DNA of 64,000 nucleotides from Lachnospira sp. UBA4346. GTDB taxonomy: Bacteria > Bacillota > Clostridia > Lachnospirales > Lachnospiraceae. Where the stretch lies: the NCBI GenBank assembly GCA_002394205.1, contig DGTC01000055.1, positions 75,235-139,234 on the forward strand, given 5' to 3'. The notes below the pieces were generated by a model. It saw only the letters and a program-made list of their open reading frames with translations, was not told where the DNA came from and searched no databases. Of this stretch, positions 45,814 to 54,364 are shown piece by piece (the first letter of the stretch is position 1; each line of letters opens with the position of its first letter). The translations under genes were made by a program, and so were the position numbers.

Positions 45814-46485
45814 CTATCGTTGTCTGTCGTGAAGATTTAACATTACAAAACAGCTGTTTTCTTTCCCCAGCTCAATGTCAATAGGCTTTGCTGCACCCAT
45901 ATATATGCCTATGTCATTTCTCGCTATCGCCTCATCTGCAACAACATAAATCAAACGAAAACGAATGGTACTTCCTACCGGAAACCGCTCTAATTTTCCG
46001 TGCGATAATGTATGATAATCATCACACAGGTATTGAAAATTGCATTGAGGAAATGAGTCATATAAAACATCTCCTTCATTATTCACTTCAATATAACTAA
46101 TATCTCCTGCTGCAAATGGCCGTGTATCTTCTCCAATATTCGTCACTTCCATATCCACATACAAATATTGGTATGTATCTAAAATCGTTCCATCCTCTTG
46201 AAAAGAATCTTTTCTGAATCGACTTCTAACACTCTCTTCCGGCTTTATATCCTCTTCTAAATGACGGCTGTAATAATAATCCACAATATGAATACGAACG
46301 TTATTATCTGCTGTTACTTGTGTATGATTCTGTACAATTTCAGACCTGCATAAATTGGCATCTACTTTTTGTTTTTTGTGGTTCTCCGACTCAAACCAGT
46401 TCTTATGAAGCGGCACTGTACATAAAACAACAAAATCAATAAGCATAACTCCCACTATTACTATTTTTAATTTAGAATTTTTCAT
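45814..46485 (-). CDS. Hypothetical membrane-anchored extracytoplasmic protein
   Basis: 223 residues. An N-terminal membrane anchor (KIVIVGVMLIDFVVLCTVPL, about 8-27) is followed by an external beta-rich domain with YLYVDMEVTNIGEDTRPF and GSTIRFRLIYVV, which recalls immunoglobulin-like DUF4352/DUF5027-type domains. No lipobox is convincing. TTAGGAGCAGAT precedes the ATG. It follows the agr locus on the same strand after tandem hairpins, so a link to quorum sensing is possible but unproven. Confidence 0.7.
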   Translation of the reverse strand: MKNSKLKIVIVGVMLIDFVVLCTVPLHKNWFESENHKKQKVDANLCRSEIVQNHTQVTADNNVRIHIVDYYYSRHLEEDIKPEESVRSRFRKDSFQEDGTILDTYQYLYVDMEVTNIGEDTRPFAAGDISYIEVNNEGDVLYDSFPQCNFQYLCDDYHTLSHGKLERFPVGSTIRFRLIYVVADEAIARNDIGIYMGAAKPIDIELGKENSCFVMLNLHDRQR

Positions 46486-46562
46486 ATCTGCTCCTAATTA
46501 CATAATAATATTTGAATATATACAGCAATTCATTTCAACAATTTCTGCCTTTGGCAGTGCAA

Positions 46563-46659
46563 ATCGCATAGAAGACATCGAAACATCTTCTATGCGATAC
46601 TTAATTTTATGAAATATGTTTTGAATCCACTGATTGACATTTGGCTGTGATGTCAATCA
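46563..46659 (-). repeat. Two tandem hairpins downstream of agrD
   Basis: ATCGCATAGAAGA/TCTTCTATGCGAT (46563-46575 with 46586-46598) and TGATTGACAT/ATGTCAATCA (46631-46640 with 46650-46659) are perfect stems. Neither has a U run, so they may stabilise the agrBD message or act as weak terminators. Confidence 0.6.
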
Positions 46660-46685
46660 CCCGATTCTTTATGATAAAAGAATCC

Positions 46686-46835
46686 TTACATATTCTTTTT
46701 CTTTGGTCTTTTTGGCTGATATAAAATACCCATACAATCTGGTGGCCACTTATTACTGCGCTTCTCTACCATTTTACCTGTTATTACTGCAACTGTGTCC
46801 ATCACGGTCTTTTCAAACTTCTTAATTGGAATCAT
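46686..46835 (-). CDS. agrD: AgrD-type cyclic autoinducer peptide precursor
   Basis: 49-residue gene overlapping the 3' end of agrB by 14 nt. It has a charged amphipathic N-terminus (MIPIKKFEKTVMDTVAVITG), then SNKWPPDCMGILYQPKRPKK. This matches the AgrD plan of leader, Cys-containing signal and a Pro/charged recognition tail (compare the CLWFT-HQPEEP order in Clostridium perfringens). By that comparison the thiolactone ring would be Cys-Met-Gly-Ile-Leu, with cleavage before Tyr39. The mature ends are inference. It is encoded with agrB, agrC and agrA. Confidence 0.88.
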   Translation of the reverse strand: MIPIKKFEKTVMDTVAVITGKMVEKRSNKWPPDCMGILYQPKRPKKKNM

Positions 46836-47394
46836 CTCCTCTCTGTAAGCGTGCCAGCAATACTAAAACTGCACTCAAAATAACAGAAAACTGAATAAAA
46901 ACAAATGTCATATTATGAACACCCAGCCATTTTAAAAAAACTACCCCCAATAACATCATGCCAACAACATATCGAGATGATAATTTGCATGCTCGTAATT
47001 CTTCTTCGGACAAATCCCAATTTGGATGATTTACCGTTCCTACGCATAACAAATACAATGCACTCCCAATTGTCATCGCAAATGTTGCCATATTATGTGA
47101 TAACAATAATGATGACAACCATAGTATAAAAACGATGTATATCGTAACTGTTCCTACAAAACATTGGCGGAAGGTATTTAAGTGAAAACCACCCGTATAC
47201 TTTCTTATGAAATTAAAACAAAGTAAAAACAATGCGGTTTCTACAAAACACTTTGCAAGCATTGAAATAACCAGAATACAGCCATACACTAAAAACTTAT
47301 CCCAAAACATCTCTAATGTATACTTGTACGCCTCTATATCCTCTTGCAATATATAGCCCTCATCCACAAGGTAATTCACAAATCGATATATCAT
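46822..47394 (-). CDS. agrB: AgrB-family peptide-processing membrane protease
   Basis: 190 residues with five to six hydrophobic segments. The catalytic His71 and Cys78 lie in RKYTGGFHLNTFRQC, the AgrB hallmark. It should cleave the AgrD tail and form the thiolactone at the membrane. AAGGAGACAGG precedes the ATG at long spacing. Its promoter (47420-47480) matches the one upstream of agrA, so agrBD is probably autoinduced. Confidence 0.92.
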   Translation of the reverse strand: MIYRFVNYLVDEGYILQEDIEAYKYTLEMFWDKFLVYGCILVISMLAKCFVETALFLLCFNFIRKYTGGFHLNTFRQCFVGTVTIYIVFILWLSSLLLSHNMATFAMTIGSALYLLCVGTVNHPNWDLSEEELRACKLSSRYVVGMMLLGVVFLKWLGVHNMTFVFIQFSVILSAVLVLLARLQRGDDSN

Positions 47395-47419
47395 TTTTAT
47401 CCTGTCTCCTTTTGATGCA

Positions 47420-47486
47420 AGTATATATTTTTTATATCAGAAATCAATATTTTTTGCAGATTCAACCGTTTTTTTGCAGAATTGGA
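47420..47486 (-). promoter_or_regulatory. agrBD promoter with LytTR-type direct repeats (P2-like)
   Basis: On the minus strand two TCTGCAAAAA-type repeats start 20 bp apart (TTTTTGCAGA at 47451-47460 and 47471-47480 on the plus strand). They lie directly before TTGATT (47442-47447), which is 16 nt from TATACT (47420-47425). Direct repeats two helical turns apart suit a LytTR dimer such as the AgrA-type regulator. The same design recurs at 50023-50086. Confidence 0.75.
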
Positions 47487-47546
47487 TAAAAAAAAATATT
47501 ATTTTGACAATAGAAGCATTTCTATCATCAAAATAATATTGAAAAT

Positions 47547-48860
47547 CTAAGCGATTAAATTGGGAATTGTTATTGATACATAAAAATATGTTGACTCATT
47601 TTCAATTGAAATCTCTCCATGATACTTCTTTACAAGTTCCTGAATGGTCGATACACCTATTCCATGCTGTTTTGCATCTTCCTTCGTTGTCTGAAACCCT
47701 TCTCCTTGCTGAATTGCTTTTTTCTTTGTAGAATTTTTAACAGATAAAATGATTTCATCTTCCTGTTTTAAAAATTTTAGCTGTATTCTCCGCTTTTCAT
47801 TCACTTTTTCACATGCTTCAATCGCATTATTCAAAAGATTTGACAAAATAACCACGACATCTTCATTTTTCATTGGCAAATCCGATAAATCATTTACACG
47901 AAAAATAAATACAATATGTTTTTCTATCATCTCTGCATATTTTGTATTTAAAATAGCATTGACATAACTGTTATTTGTATTAATCGTATCATATTGCTTA
48001 TGAATTGTTTGTGCTAACGACTGAACATAATTTAATGCCTTATCATATTCTTTTTGTGATAACAATCCTTGTATGCAGCCTATGTGATTCTTATATTCAT
48101 GTGCATTTTTCTTTTGTAATTCGTACTGACTCGAAAGAGATTCATATAACGCAATCTCATTTTGCATACGCTCCTGTGCTAGTGTTCGTTCCCGAATCTG
48201 CACTTCCTGTTCTGCCATATCTCTCATAAAATAGAAAATAAACAGATTCATCACAACCAAACCAATTGCAACCATCAAAAATACCTGTTGATTCTCTTCC
48301 GATTCTAATGCCCCAGTTTTCATTATGATTGTGATAATAACCATCATCGTTAATACTGGAAAATATAGAAATCGCAGCCATTGTGCCTGATTCAACAGAT
48401 CTGTATAAATTAGATTCTGATACTTCATACGAAGCCAGACAACCAATACAATAATAACCGTCTTACACAACAAGGTCAGTAATGTTGTTAATAAACTGCT
48501 ATTAAAAACCTGTTCCATATCAATCGGAATCATATATGTAATAACAATATATTCGACCATATCTACAGCAATCAAGATTCCAATATATGCTCCAGATAAA
48601 ATTGTCGATTTTACCCATTTACCAGTAAAACACAGTCGTGTAAAGAATATAAGTACGATAAAAATTACACATTCTTTAGCAAACACATTATCATGAAACT
48701 TTTGCGTAATCATATACATAATAAATGTTGTAAGTACAATCCAGATCCAATGAATTTTTGCAATTTTGTACTTTCTTTCCGTCATAAATGTTCCTAAAAA
48801 TAGGTGTGCACTCATAACTTCTATCATAATGATAATGCATGTTTCTATAAAGTGTTCCAT
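47547..48860 (-). CDS. agrC: AgrC-type sensor histidine kinase (GHKL)
   Basis: 437 residues. Six to seven membrane helices (about 5-210) are followed by a coiled linker and a kinase core: HEYKNH with His254 as likely phospho-acceptor, SNLLNNAIEACEK (N box) and QHGIGVSTIQELVKKYHG (G box). This is the HPK10/AgrC class that senses cyclic peptides. It overlaps agrA by 16 nt, and GGGGGATGTAAATCA lies upstream of the ATG. The ligand is presumably the product of agrD next to it. Confidence 0.92.
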   Translation of the reverse strand: MEHFIETCIIIMIEVMSAHLFLGTFMTERKYKIAKIHWIWIVLTTFIMYMITQKFHDNVFAKECVIFIVLIFFTRLCFTGKWVKSTILSGAYIGILIAVDMVEYIVITYMIPIDMEQVFNSSLLTTLLTLLCKTVIIVLVVWLRMKYQNLIYTDLLNQAQWLRFLYFPVLTMMVIITIIMKTGALESEENQQVFLMVAIGLVVMNLFIFYFMRDMAEQEVQIRERTLAQERMQNEIALYESLSSQYELQKKNAHEYKNHIGCIQGLLSQKEYDKALNYVQSLAQTIHKQYDTINTNNSYVNAILNTKYAEMIEKHIVFIFRVNDLSDLPMKNEDVVVILSNLLNNAIEACEKVNEKRRIQLKFLKQEDEIILSVKNSTKKKAIQQGEGFQTTKEDAKQHGIGVSTIQELVKKYHGEISIENESTYFYVSITIPNLIA

Positions 48861-49603
48861 TGATTTACATCCCCCTTGTATGATGTGTACTGTAATTTCA
48901 CCTGTTTATACCGACTCTTTGACACTGGTAATTCCGTCCCATCATACAATATCACACGAGAATCTTTAATATAGTCTATTTGTGAAATATTTACAATATA
49001 ACTTTGATGAACCCGAAGAAATCCAAATGATAACAGTTTTTCTTCTATATAATCTAGTTTTTCATATAAATAAGACACGTTATTTTTCTTCATCCCTCTG
49101 TCAGTAGTACAAATATGAAAAATAGTCTTATGCAACTGACTTTCAATAAACAAAATATCCTTCAAATAGACCTCCCGATCTCCTCCAATGAAAGAAAATG
49201 TTAATTTACTAACAATTTTTTGTTTTTCCATAAATGTATCCATACATTCTTCAAAAGAATCTTCAAACTGCTCCGAGTTCTTAATAATATATCGAAATGC
49301 ATTTACTTTATATCCTTCTAAGGCATATGAAATAAATGCAGTTACAAACACCAATACACTTTCTGTAGATATTGTTCTAATATATTGAGCCGTTTCTATT
49401 CCATCCAATTCATCCATATTTACATCTAGAAATATTAAATCAAACTGTAAAATTTCTTCTTTTTCCAATTCACGCAATTGAGTTCCTGCCGTATATAATG
49501 TTATGTCATATTGTTCATTTTGCGCATCCAGATATTTCACTAAATACTTCCGTATCTGTTTTCTATAAAATACTTCATCATCACAAATCGCAATTTTTAA
49601 CAT
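48845..49603 (-). CDS. agrA: AgrA-type LytTR response regulator
   Basis: 252 residues. The receiver domain (1-125) has AICDDE and phospho-acceptor Asp60 in DLIFLDVNMDELDG. The LytTR DNA-binding domain (about 140-245) has FIESQLHKTIFHI, FLRVHQSYIVNISQIDYI and LPVSKSRYKQVK. It should bind the 20-bp-spaced repeats at the agrBD promoter and at 50057-50106. First gene of the locus; agrC overlaps its end. Confidence 0.93.
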   Translation of the reverse strand: MLKIAICDDEVFYRKQIRKYLVKYLDAQNEQYDITLYTAGTQLRELEKEEILQFDLIFLDVNMDELDGIETAQYIRTISTESVLVFVTAFISYALEGYKVNAFRYIIKNSEQFEDSFEECMDTFMEKQKIVSKLTFSFIGGDREVYLKDILFIESQLHKTIFHICTTDRGMKKNNVSYLYEKLDYIEEKLLSFGFLRVHQSYIVNISQIDYIKDSRVILYDGTELPVSKSRYKQVKLQYTSYKGDVNQWNTL

Positions 49604-49708
49604 ATTTTCTCGACTTTCCCAAACAATTTTTTCTTTTATTTAGAGTATCATAAATACTACTTTTTTTCTAGCTTTTATATCTATTATATGTATATAATCC
49701 TATTGGAA

Positions 49709-50016
49709 AAGCAAAAACACTACGCATAATTGAATCTTCTCAACTATACGTAGCGTTTACAAACTTCTTTTTTACGATTGTCATTATTACAATTATAATA
49801 CATTCATTACATTGCAATAAATATTATCCTTCTCCTTTCCTCTATTCATTTCACATTCATCAAGTCCCCTAATTTCTTCAAGCATACGTTTAACATTCTT
49901 ATCCTAAACTGTCAATATAAACATGGTATTTCTATAAAAACATTTAGTCCTCACCCTCATTTGCAAAAACGATTGCCCATATATCGCAGATAAAACAACA
50001 ACATTTATTATCTGCT
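49709..50016 (-). ncRNA. Candidate agr-controlled RNA (RNAIII-like position)
   Basis: About 300 nt without a convincing gene, lying between a LytTR-type promoter and a strong terminator, just upstream of agrA. It begins with a hairpin GCAGATAA/TTATCTGC (about 49987-50014) and ends with a 19-bp stem. A possible 25-codon hydrophobic peptide frame (49740-49817, TTG start, III-VIM-TIV then KKK) overlaps the terminator and is weakly supported. It could be a regulatory RNA like RNAIII or an agrA leader. Confidence 0.5.
49715..49758 (-). terminator. Strong terminator upstream of agrA
   Basis: Positions 49715-49733 pair with 49740-49758 over 19 bp (three G-U pairs) with a 6-nt loop. The stem is followed on the minus strand by TTTTTGCTTTT. 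Transcripts from the 50023 promoter should mostly stop here, before agrA. Confidence 0.88.
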
Positions 50017-50022
50017 GTTTCT

Positions 50023-50106
50023 ACTATATCAATAATTATTAATGATTCAATACTTTTTGCAGAATTTGACGTTTTATTGCAGAATTAGACACTTTATTGC
50101 ACTATT
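50023..50106 (-). promoter_or_regulatory. Second agr-type promoter with three 20-bp-spaced repeats (P3-like)
   Basis: TTGCAGAATT on the plus strand occurs at 50057-50066 and 50077-50086, with a weaker copy TTGCACTATT at 50097-50106, exactly 20 bp apart. On the minus strand they precede TTGAAT (50045-50050), 16 nt from TATAGT (50023-50028). A block of about 35 bp matches the agrBD promoter closely, including ACG between the repeats. Confidence 0.72.
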
Positions 50107-50174
50107 TTAAAAATTGATGTATTATTTATAGCATAATAAGATTAATTTAGATAATACATAAAAGAGGTTTTACA

Positions 50175-51506
50175 ATGAACAACAAACAAACAGATTTACA
50201 AACAGCTCATGATTTATTCCATTTTATTGAACAAAGTCCAAGCTGTTATCATGTGATTGAAAATATAAAATCCATCCTCACTAAAAATAATTTTGAAGAA
50301 CTTCCTGAAGACTCTCACTGGAACATTCAGCCTGGCAGACAGTATTTTACGACACGCGGCGGTTCTTCTATCATTGCATTCTCTGTCCCTACCTTGTCTT
50401 ATGATAATTTCCAGATTGTCGCTTCGCATAGTGACTCCCCATCCTTTAAAATTAAGGAAAATCCGGAACTTTTTACAGATAATCACTATGTGGAATTAAA
50501 TGTTGAAAAATACGGTGGAATGTTATTTGCACCATGGTTTGACCGCCCATTGTCTGTTGCCGGCCGTGCAGTCATTCGTACTGACAATTGTATAGAAACA
50601 CGCCTTGTCAATATTGACAGAGATTTGCTTATGATTCCTAATGTTGCCATTCACATGAACCGTGATATTAATAACGGTTACTGCTATAATCCGCAGAAAG
50701 ATATGCTCCCACTCTTTGGTGATGCTTCTTCAAAGGATACATTTATTCAGTTGATTGCATCAAACATTCATACAACTCCAGAACAAATCCTTCATACGGA
50801 TTTATTCTTATACAATCGTGTTCAGGGCAGTATCTGGGGTGCCAATGAGGAGTTTCTTTCCAACACCAAATTAGATGACCTTGCTTGTGTATACACAACA
50901 CTGCAAGGGTATTTATCCGGACTTGCAACAAATTCTAATCAAAAGAGTATCGGTGTATATTGTGTATTTGACAATGAAGAAGTCGGAAGTACCACGAAAC
51001 AGGGTGCCGATTCTACCTTTTTGTCAGATACTTTGACACGTATCCATAATGCATGCAACCGCACTACCGAAGATTTTTATATGTCAATTGCAAAAAGTTT
51101 CTTAATCTCTGCCGATAATGCACACGCTGCACATCCACACCATTTAGATAAAGCAGACCCGGTAAATCGCCCATATATGAATCACGGAATTGTTATCAAA
51201 TTCAATGCAAATCAAAAGTATACAACCGATGCAATTTCTGCTGCAATTTTTACACAGATTTGTAAATTGGCAGATGTCCCTGTTCAGAATTACACCAATC
51301 GTTCTGATATTGCCGGTGGTTCAACATTGGGTAATATTGCAAATGCACATGTATCTTTAAATACTGTTGATATTGGACTTGCTCAGCTTGCAATGCATTC
51401 TCCATACGAAACCGCCGGATTATATGACCTCAATTATATGAAACGTGCTATTTCACAATATTTTGCTACACATATTGAAAAAAAAGGAGATTCTTATTTT
51501 CTATAA
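50175..51506 (+). CDS. M18-family aminopeptidase
   Basis: 443-residue metallo-aminopeptidase of the M18 (aspartyl aminopeptidase, ApeB/YscI) family. Metal-site motifs are VASHSDSPSFK, TKLDDLACVYTTLQG, VFDNEEVGS and ISADNAHAAHP. It acts on N-terminal acidic or neutral residues in the cytoplasm. AAAGAGGTTTTACA precedes the ATG. It is transcribed away from the agr locus and starts about 70 bp from the repeats at 50057-50106, so joint control is possible but the site orientation favours the opposite direction. Confidence 0.92.
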   Translation: MNNKQTDLQTAHDLFHFIEQSPSCYHVIENIKSILTKNNFEELPEDSHWNIQPGRQYFTTRGGSSIIAFSVPTLSYDNFQIVASHSDSPSFKIKENPELFTDNHYVELNVEKYGGMLFAPWFDRPLSVAGRAVIRTDNCIETRLVNIDRDLLMIPNVAIHMNRDINNGYCYNPQKDMLPLFGDASSKDTFIQLIASNIHTTPEQILHTDLFLYNRVQGSIWGANEEFLSNTKLDDLACVYTTLQGYLSGLATNSNQKSIGVYCVFDNEEVGSTTKQGADSTFLSDTLTRIHNACNRTTEDFYMSIAKSFLISADNAHAAHPHHLDKADPVNRPYMNHGIVIKFNANQKYTTDAISAAIFTQICKLADVPVQNYTNRSDIAGGSTLGNIANAHVSLNTVDIGLAQLAMHSPYETAGLYDLNYMKRAISQYFATHIEKKGDSYFL

Positions 51507-51526
51507 TTTAAGAATATAATAATTTT

Positions 51527-51592
51527 CATTTTGGGCAGATGATTGCGAGGCTTGCGTGAGGAGTTGCCACGCTACATGGGCGCAATAATTAT
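51527..51592. repeat. GC-richer hairpin element
   Basis: A short stretch much richer in G and C than its surroundings contains GCGTG/CACGC and is flanked by AATAATTTT and AATAATTATT. It lies between convergent genes. It is not a T-tailed terminator and has no evident gene; it may be a small dispersed structured repeat. Confidence 0.4.
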
Positions 51593-52408
51593 TTAATAAA
51601 CATCTTCTTTACACTGCGTAAATTTGTTTTTTATTGCAAACCCATGATCCATCGGTCCACTTCCTTTTCCTAAGTCCAACATTGCTGCAAGTGCACCGGA
51701 AATATAATCTTTTGCTAAATGAATTGCCTCCGGCAGCGGATATCCTTTTGCCAGATTTGATGCAATTGCACTTGACAATGTACAGCCGGTTCCATGTGTA
51801 TTCGGATTATTGATGCGTTTTCCTTCAAATACAACAACATCATCCTCCATATACAACAAATCATTTGCATCATTGATATGATGACCACCTTTACACAATA
51901 CATTGCAATGATACATCTCATGAATTCTTGCAGCAGCTATTTTGCAGTCATCTATATCTTGAATTTTCATATCTGATAATACTTCTGCTTCCGGAATATT
52001 CGGTGTAATTACCGCCGCTAAAGGAAACAGTCTGTTCTTTAAAACTGTTATCGCATCTTCGTTTATCAGTCTTGCTCCACTCGTTGCCACCATAACCGGA
52101 TCCACAACAATATTTTTTGCCTTATATTCCTCTAATTTATCTACAATTACCTCAATTAAAGCTGCAGAAGATACCATCCCGATTTTAACTGCATCGGGAT
52201 AAATATCCGTAAAGATACTATCCAACTGTTGTGCAAGAAACTCCGGTGTTACCTCTAAGATTCCTGATACCCCTGTCGTATTTTGTGCCGTCAGAGCTGT
52301 TATCGCACTCATTGCATAGACACCATTTGCCATCATTGTCTTCATATCTGCCTGAATTCCAGCGCCCCCACTGCAATCACTTCCGGCAATCGTCAATACC
52401 TTTTTCAT
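51593..52408 (-). CDS. thiD: Hydroxymethylpyrimidine kinase/phosphomethylpyrimidine kinase
   Basis: 271-residue ribokinase-fold enzyme that phosphorylates HMP and HMP-P for thiamine. Motifs are VLTIAGSDCSGGAGIQADMKT, VDPVMVATSGARL, TPNIPEAEVL and NTHGTGCTLSSAIASNLAKG (anion hole and catalytic Asp/Cys region). ATG 52408 follows CAGGGAATCAA; an upstream ATG at 52429 is less well placed. No other thi gene and no TPP riboswitch were seen here. Related pyridoxine kinases of the PdxK/ThiD type are an alternative. Confidence 0.9.
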   Translation of the reverse strand: MKKVLTIAGSDCSGGAGIQADMKTMMANGVYAMSAITALTAQNTTGVSGILEVTPEFLAQQLDSIFTDIYPDAVKIGMVSSAALIEVIVDKLEEYKAKNIVVDPVMVATSGARLINEDAITVLKNRLFPLAAVITPNIPEAEVLSDMKIQDIDDCKIAAARIHEMYHCNVLCKGGHHINDANDLLYMEDDVVVFEGKRINNPNTHGTGCTLSSAIASNLAKGYPLPEAIHLAKDYISGALAAMLDLGKGSGPMDHGFAIKNKFTQCKEDVY

Positions 52409-52584
52409 TTGATTCCCTGTCTTTCCCATCTTATATCACTTTTATCAGTTATATTCAATGTGTTCTATTATATCCGCTATCCATTTAAAATACAAGGGTA
52501 CATTCCTAAAGATTCATTCACAAATGCGATTACAACCAAGTTTGTATTTAAATTTATGTGATTTGATACCTTAAAAGAAAAAAA

Positions 52585-52611
52585 ATATCCGCAGACATAA
52601 TCTACGGATAT
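52585..52611 (-). terminator. Terminator of the purine permease gene
   Basis: ATATCCGCAGA and TCTACGGATAT pair (52585-52595 with 52601-52611), followed on the minus strand by eight T residues. Confidence 0.88.
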
Positions 52612-52658
52612 CCTTCATCTTTTCTTATTCAAATACCATCAAATCTGATATATTTTCA

Positions 52659-54056
52659 TTAGTGTGTAAAGAAGAACATAATCGCAAATAACACACCAAT
52701 TACCCAAGTAAATCCACTAACTTCCTTTGCTTTACCTGAGAATATCTTAATGCAGATGTATGAAATAACACCAAATGCAATACCATAACTGATATTATAT
52801 GTCATTGGCATCATTGCAAGTGTAAGGAATGCTGGAACTGCTACAGATGTATCATCCCATGCAATCTTTGTAACACCACCCATCATCAGTACACCAACAT
52901 AAATTAATGCACCTGCTGTTGCATAGGTAGGAATGAGTGATGCAACCGGACTTAAGAACATTGCAATAAAGAACATTGCACCTGTAACCATAGCTGCAAG
53001 ACCTGTTCTACCACCTTCCGCAACACCTGCTGATGATTCAACGAATGTTGTAACTGTTGATGTACCACATACAGCACCTGCTACTGTAGCAACCGCATCT
53101 GATAACATCGCACGCTCAAACTTTGGAACCTGTCCATCTTCTGTTAAGAGATTACCTCTTGCACATGCACCATACAATGTTCCAAGTGTATCAAACATAT
53201 CTACCAGACAGAATGCAAGTGCTGTTGTAATAATTAAGATTACAAGTTCAGCATTTGTATGTGTTGATAAATACTGTGAGAAATCAAAACCTTCTGTAAA
53301 TACCTTTGCAAATGCTTCTGTTCCCCAGTCTCCAAATGCTGCGAATGGATTAAAACTAAACTTTTCAGCAAAACCATCGTAGAATCCCTTTACTGTAGCA
53401 CCTAAAACATAATAGCAAACTGTTCCACCAAGAATACCAATGAATACAGAACCCTTTACTTTCTTATGTGACAATACTGCAATAATAACCAATGTTAATA
53501 TTGTAACAAGTAATGGCATAACTGTTGCCCATGTTGCTGTACCATTAAATAAGTTGAAGGATGCAAGGTTTACACATGTTGAAGGATCGGCAACGATTAA
53601 GCCTGCATCCTGTAAACCGATAAATGCAATAAACAGACCGATACCGGCTGGAATTGCAATTCTTACACATTCCGGAATTGCATTGAATAACTTTACACGA
53701 ACTCCTGTTACTGTTAAAACAATAAATAATACACCGTCAAATAAAACAAGTGTCAATGCATTCGCATATGTTAAGCCAAACTTAAAACATACTGTATATA
53801 CAAAGAATGCATTTAATCCCATACCAGATGCAAGTGCAAGCGGAAGATTAGCTAATAAACCAATCAATACTGTACCAACAACAGCTGAGATTGCTGTGGC
53901 AATATAAATAGCGTTATAAGAAACTACGCCTAACGCTGAGAACATATTCGCATTGACCATGAGAATATATGCCATTGCCATAAAACTGGTAATACCGGCA
54001 AGTACTTCTGTACGTACTGTCGAACCACGCTCTTGTACTTTGAAAAATTTTTCCAT
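52659..54056 (-). CDS. NCS2-family adenine/guanine-type purine permease (AzgA/PbuG-like)
   Basis: 465-residue membrane protein with about 13 hydrophobic segments. AzgA-group motifs are TEVLAGITSFMAMAYILMVN, ASGMGLNAFFVYTV, AGIGLFIAFIGLQDAGLI, LVDMFDTLGTLYGA and TFVESSAGVAEGGRTGLAA. It should import purine bases with protons. A good promoter lies upstream. No purine riboswitch motif was found in the 300 bp before it. Confidence 0.92.
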   Translation of the reverse strand: MEKFFKVQERGSTVRTEVLAGITSFMAMAYILMVNANMFSALGVVSYNAIYIATAISAVVGTVLIGLLANLPLALASGMGLNAFFVYTVCFKFGLTYANALTLVLFDGVLFIVLTVTGVRVKLFNAIPECVRIAIPAGIGLFIAFIGLQDAGLIVADPSTCVNLASFNLFNGTATWATVMPLLVTILTLVIIAVLSHKKVKGSVFIGILGGTVCYYVLGATVKGFYDGFAEKFSFNPFAAFGDWGTEAFAKVFTEGFDFSQYLSTHTNAELVILIITTALAFCLVDMFDTLGTLYGACARGNLLTEDGQVPKFERAMLSDAVATVAGAVCGTSTVTTFVESSAGVAEGGRTGLAAMVTGAMFFIAMFLSPVASLIPTYATAGALIYVGVLMMGGVTKIAWDDTSVAVPAFLTLAMMPMTYNISYGIAFGVISYICIKIFSGKAKEVSGFTWVIGVLFAIMFFFTH

Positions 54057-54110
54057 CGTCTCTTCTCCTTGATTAGATTTTCATTTTCGGCTGTGCCTAT
54101 AGTCCTATAT

Positions 54111-54139
54111 ATTATATTCACTAGTTTAGAATTTATCAA
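54111..54139 (-). promoter_or_regulatory. Promoter of the purine permease gene
   Basis: TTGATA (54134-54139) and TATAAT (54111-54116) are 17 nt apart on the minus strand. ATCAAGGAG around the ribosome binding site and CTCCTTGAT at the -35 box form a 9-bp inverted repeat at DNA level, but the upstream arm should not be transcribed. Nothing else was seen in 54146-54290. Confidence 0.72.
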
Positions 54140-54290
54140 GGAGTTTTTTAACATTTTTTTATATATAATACAGTTTATTTTAAATTTATAATAAAAAATA
54201 CTCCATTTTTGTCTACATTCTACATTTAGGGAGGCTTATCGTAGAATTACAAATATCTATTCGATTGTATCTTATGAACAAGACATAAAA

Positions 54291-54335
54291 ATTCAGGTAC
54301 CAACATTGCTGTCATACAATTCCTGATACCTGAAT
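54291..54335 (-). terminator. Terminator of ptsI
   Basis: ATTCAGGTACC (54291-54301) and GATACCTGAAT (54325-54335) pair with one imperfect position. A T run follows on the minus strand. Confidence 0.78.
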
Positions 54336-54364
54336 AATTCTGATTATTTTATTATCTCATTGCC

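Noticed and set aside
46634..46825. 63-codon plus-strand frame opposite agrD
   Set aside because: It is the shadow of agrD on the other strand. The minus-strand frame has the conserved Cys and QPKRPKK tail.
49740..49817. 25-codon hydrophobic peptide gene in the agr-linked RNA
   Set aside because: TTG start, long distance to the GGAG and overlap with the terminator stem make it weak. It is mentioned only as an idea.
52409..52658. TPP riboswitch before thiD
   Set aside because: No CTGAGA or equivalent thi-box core was found. The region holds only the purine permease terminator.
54057..54240. Purine riboswitch before the NCS2 permease
   Set aside because: The conserved three-way junction loops are absent, and only a plain promoter is visible.
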